Positions 56,550 to 60,272 of a stretch of DNA of 60,272 bases are shown here, in pieces; positions within the stretch are counted from its first letter, which is position 1; each line of letters begins with the position of its first letter. Origin of the DNA: Bacteroidaceae bacterium. GTDB taxonomy: Bacteria; Bacteroidota; Bacteroidia; Bacteroidales; Bacteroidaceae. Below the pieces are notes generated by a model. The model had not been told where the DNA came from. It saw only the letters and a program-made list of their open reading frames with translations, and made no database searches. The translations under genes and the position numbers were made by a program. The DNA is taken from NCBI GenBank assembly GCA_024684455.1, contig JAIKWU010000085.1:1-60272 (forward strand). Reading direction: 5' to 3'.

Positions 56550-58010
56550 TTACTTGACTTCTTTGAGTTCTTGCATCATGCTTTCCACACCCGGCCAGCC
56601 GCTGATGAACTTGACAAGACGACCTTCGCGGTCGTAGAGGAGATAGTGGGGAATGGCGTTGTCGTAGCCAGGGATTTGCAGATTGCCGAAACCTGTGGGC
56701 GTGATGTAGTGGTCGCCTGCGTGCTGACCGACGATGTCCAGCCATGCGTCGGCATTGCTGCTGGTGTCGGTGATGTAGATGAAATCTACGCCGCGCGCCA
56801 GCAGGTCCTTTTTTACGCTTTCCATCTCCTTCATGCCTTGCCGGCAAGGGCCGCACCATGTCGCCCAGAAATCGACGAAGACGATACGCCCTTTGTGTTC
56901 TGCTACGATTTTGGGGAGCCATTCGTGCGGCTCGCCCTCGGGCAGTTCACGGCGAATGCCCTTGCTGTCGGTGGCTTGCTGACGGAGCGTGGCCTGCATC
57001 TCGCGGATTTGCGTCTGATATTCAGGAGCAAGGGCCTCAATTTCGCTCTCCTCGACAGGTTGCATGGCTTTGGCACGGGTCATGACTGCATGAGCAACTT
57101 CCAACTCCTGCAGCCAATGCCCCAGAGGCGAATCCTGCAAGTTGTTGGCACGCAGGTAGTCCAGCATATCTTTCTCGCCGAAAAAGTCGCTGAGGGCATA
57201 GAAGCCAGTCATGTCCCGATAGAACGTCAGTTCGGCGGCATGAGGGTCGCGCAGCGTCACTTGCTGTTCGAAGGCAGGCTTTTCCTCGTCGGTCAGCAGT
57301 CCCCAACTGGTCTTGCAGAACATAAACTCATTCCGCTTGCAGACATAGTCCTCCTCAAGCCCCAGACGCTGATAGGCCCGTTGGGCTGGCGAAAGCGTGA
57401 GCAAGTCGAGCCGTTGCATGGCCTCCTGATATTCTCGCCAGCACACTTCCTGCCATTCGGCGAAGGTGTCGTGCAAGTGTGCCTCGGCATATTCCTTTCT
57501 ATATCCGCGCACCATCCCGTCGAAATGAACCGGCAAGGGCTGTTCGAGTGTGCCTCCTTCCGTATGGACGGCGCGCTGCCACAGTTCCTGCAGCCGCTCG
57601 GTCGTGATGCTGTCGGCAGGCGTATCTTTTTTGTAGGCTTCATAATCGGCCATCGCGCCACGGTCGATGTCCAGACGGATGGTGTCGCCAGGGCAGAGCC
57701 AGAGGTCCCAACCGTGAAATCCATGCTTGAGCGGGTAGCAAATGTCCCAAACGAAGGTGAACGTGCCGTGAATGGAATCGGTGGTGATGGCAGGGTAATG
57801 TTCGCCCTTCAGCGAGGCACCATTTCCCCAGAAGCCAGGAAACTTGTACCGTTCGCCCTGCTTAAAATCGAGAACGCGCCCCAGAATGACGGCTGGCGCA
57901 CTCTTGCGCTCCCACATCGGAAGGGCTGAAGATGATTGAGCGAATGATGGTACACATGCTGCAAAGGCAAGCATGAAGGTGAACGTAATGACTGTTTTTC
58001 TTGCTTTCAT
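56550..58010 (-). CDS. exported thioredoxin-fold (TlpA-like) protein
   Basis: The 486-residue protein has a signal peptide (ending PSFAQ), a long N-terminal region of about 330 residues and a C-terminal thioredoxin domain. The latter has WATWCGPCRQGMKEM, and later GFGNLQIPGYDNAIPHYLL with the cis-Pro segment. TlpA/ResA-like proteins reduce or swap disulfides in the periplasm. The large N-terminal part (about 25-360) is of the DUF4369-like or unknown type common in Bacteroidota. The stop lies just past a tetrad array. Confidence 0.88.
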   Translation of the reverse strand: MKARKTVITFTFMLAFAACVPSFAQSSSALPMWERKSAPAVILGRVLDFKQGERYKFPGFWGNGASLKGEHYPAITTDSIHGTFTFVWDICYPLKHGFHGWDLWLCPGDTIRLDIDRGAMADYEAYKKDTPADSITTERLQELWQRAVHTEGGTLEQPLPVHFDGMVRGYRKEYAEAHLHDTFAEWQEVCWREYQEAMQRLDLLTLSPAQRAYQRLGLEEDYVCKRNEFMFCKTSWGLLTDEEKPAFEQQVTLRDPHAAELTFYRDMTGFYALSDFFGEKDMLDYLRANNLQDSPLGHWLQELEVAHAVMTRAKAMQPVEESEIEALAPEYQTQIREMQATLRQQATDSKGIRRELPEGEPHEWLPKIVAEHKGRIVFVDFWATWCGPCRQGMKEMESVKKDLLARGVDFIYITDTSSNADAWLDIVGQHAGDHYITPTGFGNLQIPGYDNAIPHYLLYDREGRLVKFISGWPGVESMMQELKEVK

Positions 58011-58033
58011 AACGATTGTTTAAGAAGATGTGG

Positions 58034-58065
58034 CAAAGTTAATGGAAATGGCAAGAACGTACAAA
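58034..58065 (-). promoter_or_regulatory. promoter of thioredoxin-fold gene
   Basis: On the minus strand -33 TTTG (58062-58065) and -7 TAACTTTG (58034-58041) are 20 bp apart, 23 bp before the start. Confidence 0.75.
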
Positions 58066-58247
58066 TAAATTCTTCAAAATCAACGAGAAGAAAGCGTAGT
58101 TTAACCTTTATTGTTAGAATGTTAACCCTTTTTATTAGAATGACGCCTTTTTATTTTTTGTTTGCGTTTCTTTTGGGTTGAATTGTGCTTGTCCTTACCG
58201 CTTATGGCCATTATAATGACAAATAATCATCGTAATAGCATTTTTTT
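58066..58247. other. AT-rich intergenic stretch without a recognised feature
   Basis: Part of the 475-base gap 58011-58485. It holds a near-direct repeat (TTAACC-T/C-TTT-TTGTTAGAATG and TTAACCCTTTTTATTAGAATG at about 58099-58143). No gene, tRNA or clear RNA element is seen. Confidence 0.5.
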
Positions 58248-58275
58248 AACTTTTAACTTTTAACTTTTAACTTTT
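58248..58275 (+). repeat. heptamer tandem repeat AACTTTT before a -7 box
   Basis: Four exact copies of AACTTTT end 5 bp before TACCTTTG at 58281. The layout is the same as at 18707-18738 and 59904-59938. Confidence 0.9.
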
Positions 58276-58280
58276 TTCCG

Positions 58281-58288
58281 TACCTTTG
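58281..58288 (+). promoter_or_regulatory. upstream -7-like box in rplY leader
   Basis: TACCTTTG. It also forms a hairpin with the downstream CCGAAGGTAC (GTACCTTTGG at 58280-58289 with 58294-58303), so it may be structure rather than promoter. Confidence 0.4.
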
Positions 58289-58346
58289 GTTTTACCGAAG
58301 GTACTTCCGTTCGGAAATGCAAAACTAAAAAAACTTTGTCTTTTGT

Positions 58347-58377
58347 TTTGTATTTCCCTCACTTATTCGTACCTTTG
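58347..58377 (+). promoter_or_regulatory. promoter of rplY (conserved cassette)
   Basis: -33 TTTG (58347-58350) and -7 TACCTTTG (58370-58377) are 19 bp apart. The spacer ends in CTCACTTATTCG, and an upstream CCGAAGGTACTTCCGTTCGG lies at 58294-58313. Confidence 0.85.
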
Positions 58378-58485
58378 CACCGCTTTTTCGACAAGCACCC
58401 TCGGAGCACCCTTTGGGGCGGTCTCCATGTGTGATGGCAGATTAAGCAGTAATACTTAATTCATAGTAACACAAAAACTAAAAAA

Positions 58486-59130
58486 ATGAAAGAAATCACA
58501 CTCAATGCCCAGGTACGTAAGGACCTCGGCAAGAAGGCAAGTCGCGACCTGCGTCGTGCCGGCATGGTTCCATGCAACATCTATGGAGTAGAACGCGAAG
58601 AAAGGGTTGACAAGTATGGTAAGAAGAAAATGCTTCCCGTTGCTCAGTCGCTCATTGTTAGCGACAAGGAACTGGCCAAGTTGCTCTACACTCCAAACGT
58701 TTACATCATCAACCTCAACATCGAGGGTAAGACGGTGAAGGCTATCCTGAAGGAGTTGCAGAACGACTTTGTGAAGGATACTCCTGTTCACGTTGACTTC
58801 TACGAAATCACAGACGCTCCGATCGTGATGGAGATTCCTGTGAAGTTGAACGGTCTTGCTGAAGGTGTTCGCGCCGGTGGTAAACTGTCGCTGAACGTTC
58901 GCAAACTGAAGGTGAAGGCTCCTTACACTCAGATGCCTGACACACTCGACATCGACGTGACGAACATGGCTCTTGGTAAGACTATGAAGGTGGCTGAACT
59001 GAGTTTCGAAGGTCTCGAAATCGTTACTTCGAAGGAAGTCGTTGTCTGCGCTGTCCGTGTCACACGTGCCTCTCGTTCGGCTGCTACCGAAGAAGGTGAA
59101 GGTGCTGCAGAAGAATCTGCTGCTGAGTAA
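58486..59130 (+). CDS. rplY: 50S ribosomal protein L25 (Ctc/TL5 type)
   Basis: The 214-residue protein has the 5S rRNA-binding L25 domain (about 1-95; LNAQVRKDLGKKASRDLRRA, MVPCNIYGVE) and the long C-terminal TL5/Ctc domain. A short acidic tail (EEGEGAAEESAAE) ends it. It binds 5S rRNA in the large subunit; the long form is linked to stress tolerance in some bacteria. A terminator follows 20 bp after the stop. Confidence 0.96.
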   Translation: MKEITLNAQVRKDLGKKASRDLRRAGMVPCNIYGVEREERVDKYGKKKMLPVAQSLIVSDKELAKLLYTPNVYIINLNIEGKTVKAILKELQNDFVKDTPVHVDFYEITDAPIVMEIPVKLNGLAEGVRAGGKLSLNVRKLKVKAPYTQMPDTLDIDVTNMALGKTMKVAELSFEGLEIVTSKEVVVCAVRVTRASRSAATEEGEGAAEESAAE

Positions 59131-59150
59131 TTCACGAGATTCAGACATGA

Positions 59151-59189
59151 AGAGCCGAACCGAAGGACATGCCTCGGTTCGGTTCTTTT
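59151..59189 (+). terminator. terminator after rplY
   Basis: AGAGCCGAACCGA (59151-59163) pairs with TCGGTTCGGTTCT (59174-59186) and is followed by TTT. pth downstream may be reached by read-through. Confidence 0.85.
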
Positions 59190-59274
59190 CGTAAAAAGGA
59201 AGATGAACATTTTTCAGACGATTGCTACGCTTTTCCATCGTAACTCTACTGGGAAAGTGGAAGAGGAGAACAGC

Positions 59275-59838
59275 ATGAAATACCTGATAGTAGGCTTGGG
59301 AAACATCGGCGCAGAGTACGACGGTACGCGCCACAACATTGGTTTCCGTGTGGCGGATGCACTGGCTGCATCGGCCTCTGCTTCGTTTGAGGACAAGCGT
59401 TACGGCTTTGTGGCGCATTTTCGAGTGAAGAATGCGGAGTTGGTCGTGCTGAAGCCTTCGACCTACATGAACCTCAGCGGCAATGCTGTGCGCTATTGGA
59501 TGCTGAAGGAAAATGTGCCCATTGAGCGTGTGCTCGTGGTCTGTGACGACCTTGCGCTGCCTTTTGGCAAACTGCGTATGCGTCAGAATGGTGCCGATGC
59601 AGGCCATAACGGTCTCAAACACATCGCCCAGATGCTGGGTACACAGCAGTTTGCACGTTTGCGTTTCGGTATAGGCAACGACTTTCCGCGAGGTACACAA
59701 GTCGATTACGTGCTGGGTCAGTTTACCGACGAGGATTTGCAGACCATGCCTGAGCGTGTTGCCTTGGCTGTCGAAGCCATCAAGACCTTCTGCCTTGCAG
59801 GTGTGCAGACCGCCATGAACCAGTACAACAATAAATAG
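59275..59838 (+). CDS. pth: peptidyl-tRNA hydrolase
   Basis: From the ATG at 59275 the product is 187 residues. It recycles peptidyl-tRNA. Seen: [20 protein letters not shown] with the catalytic His20, [25 protein letters not shown] with the key Asp, and [14 protein letters not shown]. The frame is open to an ATG at 59203, which would add a 24-residue extension. The start at 59275 has the family N-terminus and a rare AGGAG-like site 8 bp before it. If both starts are used, the extension would be unusual. Confidence 0.95.
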   Translation: MKYLIVGLGNIGAEYDGTRHNIGFRVADALAASASASFEDKRYGFVAHFRVKNAELVVLKPSTYMNLSGNAVRYWMLKENVPIERVLVVCDDLALPFGKLRMRQNGADAGHNGLKHIAQMLGTQQFARLRFGIGNDFPRGTQVDYVLGQFTDEDLQTMPERVALAVEAIKTFCLAGVQTAMNQYNNK

Positions 59839-59903
59839 TTGAAAAATGATTTCTGAAGAAGAAGAAAGGCTTTCATTTCTGCTTAAAATGCAGTAAATGA
59901 GCA

Positions 59904-59938
59904 AATTTTTAATTTTTAATTTTTAATTTTTAATTTTT
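59904..59938 (+). repeat. heptamer tandem repeat AATTTTT before a -7 box
   Basis: Five copies of AATTTTT end 5 bp before TAACTTTG at 59944. Confidence 0.9.
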
Positions 59939-59943
59939 TGTCG

Positions 59944-59951
59944 TAACTTTG
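59944..59951 (+). promoter_or_regulatory. -7 box of rpsP
   Basis: TAACTTTG, about 98 bp before the rpsP ATG at 60049. The -33 region is taken up by the heptamer repeat. Confidence 0.65.
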
Positions 59952-60048
59952 CAGGCCGTTTCGTGTAAGCGGCACTCAAATCAACCGTTTTATTAACCCG
60001 AAGGACTTGTCGAGTACCCGTCCTTCATAAAAACAAAAGTCATACATT

Positions 60049-60272
60049 ATGGCAACAAAAATCAGACTGCAGCGTCACGGCCGTAAGAACTATGCGTTCT
60101 ACAGCATCGTCGCTGCCGACTCTCGTGCTCCACGTGATGGACGCTTCATCGAGAAGATTGGTACCTACAACCCCAACACCAATCCCGCAACCATTGATTT
60201 GAAATTCGACCGTGCTCTCTACTGGGTAGAAGTAGGTGCCCAGCCCACAGACACAGTCCGCAGCATCCTTTC
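60049..60272 (+). CDS. rpsP: 30S ribosomal protein S16, 3' part outside window
   Basis: The first 74 codons are seen ([59 protein letters not shown]). They match S16, a 30S assembly protein. The gene runs off the window end. No rimM or trmD is visible here. Confidence 0.95.
   Translation, partial: MATKIRLQRHGRKNYAFYSIVAADSRAPRDGRFIEKIGTYNPNTNPATIDLKFDRALYWVEVGAQPTDTVRSIL

Noticed and set aside
56472-57929. Long forward open frame opposite the thioredoxin-fold gene
   Set aside because: The minus strand has a signal peptide, the WCGPC motif and a good promoter; the forward frame starts inside a repeat array.
58456-59904. Long minus-strand open frame (482 codons) across rplY and pth
   Set aside because: It spans two clear forward genes and a terminator and has no sensible protein features.

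Overview
The window is a chromosome segment from a member of the Bacteroidota, most likely a Prevotella-like Bacteroidales. The evidence is: promoters of the Bacteroidota type (-33 TTTG, 19-20 bp spacer, -7 TAnnTTTG) before many genes; almost no Shine-Dalgarno sequences; two BspA-like LRR proteins; a BACON-like lipoprotein; DUF3256 and DUF4295 proteins; a GH92 mannosidase; a GIN-domain lipoprotein; and an Rnf operon in the order rseC-B-C-D-G-E-A. Most of the DNA is moderately GC-rich and housekeeping. Roughly 35.4-43.8 kb is visibly more AT-rich and carries mostly unrecognised genes and a pseudogene, so it looks accessory.

Layout. 0-3.7 kb: cut BspA-like gene, OmpH-like chaperone, small membrane protein, dipeptidase pepD. 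3.9-9.7 kb: GIN lipoprotein, GxxExxY protein, then a forward series slyD-aroC-ssb-phosphopantetheinyl transferase-kdsA-kdsD. 9.7-12.4 kb: panC-panD, tRNA-Arg(TCT), class II aldolase. 12.5-17.5 kb: two-domain lipoprotein, L31 type B, BACON-like lipoprotein and a 923-residue BspA-like protein bracketed by 77-bp inverted repeats. 17.9-23.8 kb: J-domain protein, DUF3256 protein, and the lptB-DUF4375-smpB-metH operon, in which MetH lacks its reactivation domain. 24.1-26.7 kb: MlaE/MlaF lipid transporter and a secreted EEP-fold protein. 26.8-28.1 kb: DUF4295, L33, L28, L27, L21. 28.4-35.4 kb: HAD phosphatase, GH92, TPR protein, def, ruvX and a stand-alone ftsZ-like gene. 35.5-43.7 kb: accessory region. 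44-50.3 kb: scpB-like decarboxylase, aspS, then HU/SPOR-FHA-AraC-AraC. 50.4-56.2 kb: rnf operon. 56.5-60.3 kb: thioredoxin-fold protein, L25, pth, start of rpsP.

The most striking signal is not a gene. Eight intergenic arrays each hold four 15-18 bp sites at an exact 22-bp period, about two helical turns. Five arrays share a near-palindrome ending CTTRGCGT (3780, 23990, 31263, 46686, 56345). One has an unrelated site ending GYTGAAAC (11161). Two have a third site with core ACTGTGG (17762, 56469). Three unrelated sequences with the same four-times-22-bp geometry, in convergent, divergent and co-directional gaps alike, do not look like terminators or CRISPR. I do not recognise them as a described element.

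Other repeats: a paired GC-rich hairpin element occurs three times and runs into coding ends and signal-peptide regions. Heptamer tandem repeats sit directly before -7 boxes at three promoters. A conserved promoter cassette precedes tRNA-Arg, mlaE, the rnf operon and L25. All functional statements rest on motifs read by eye; no database search was run.
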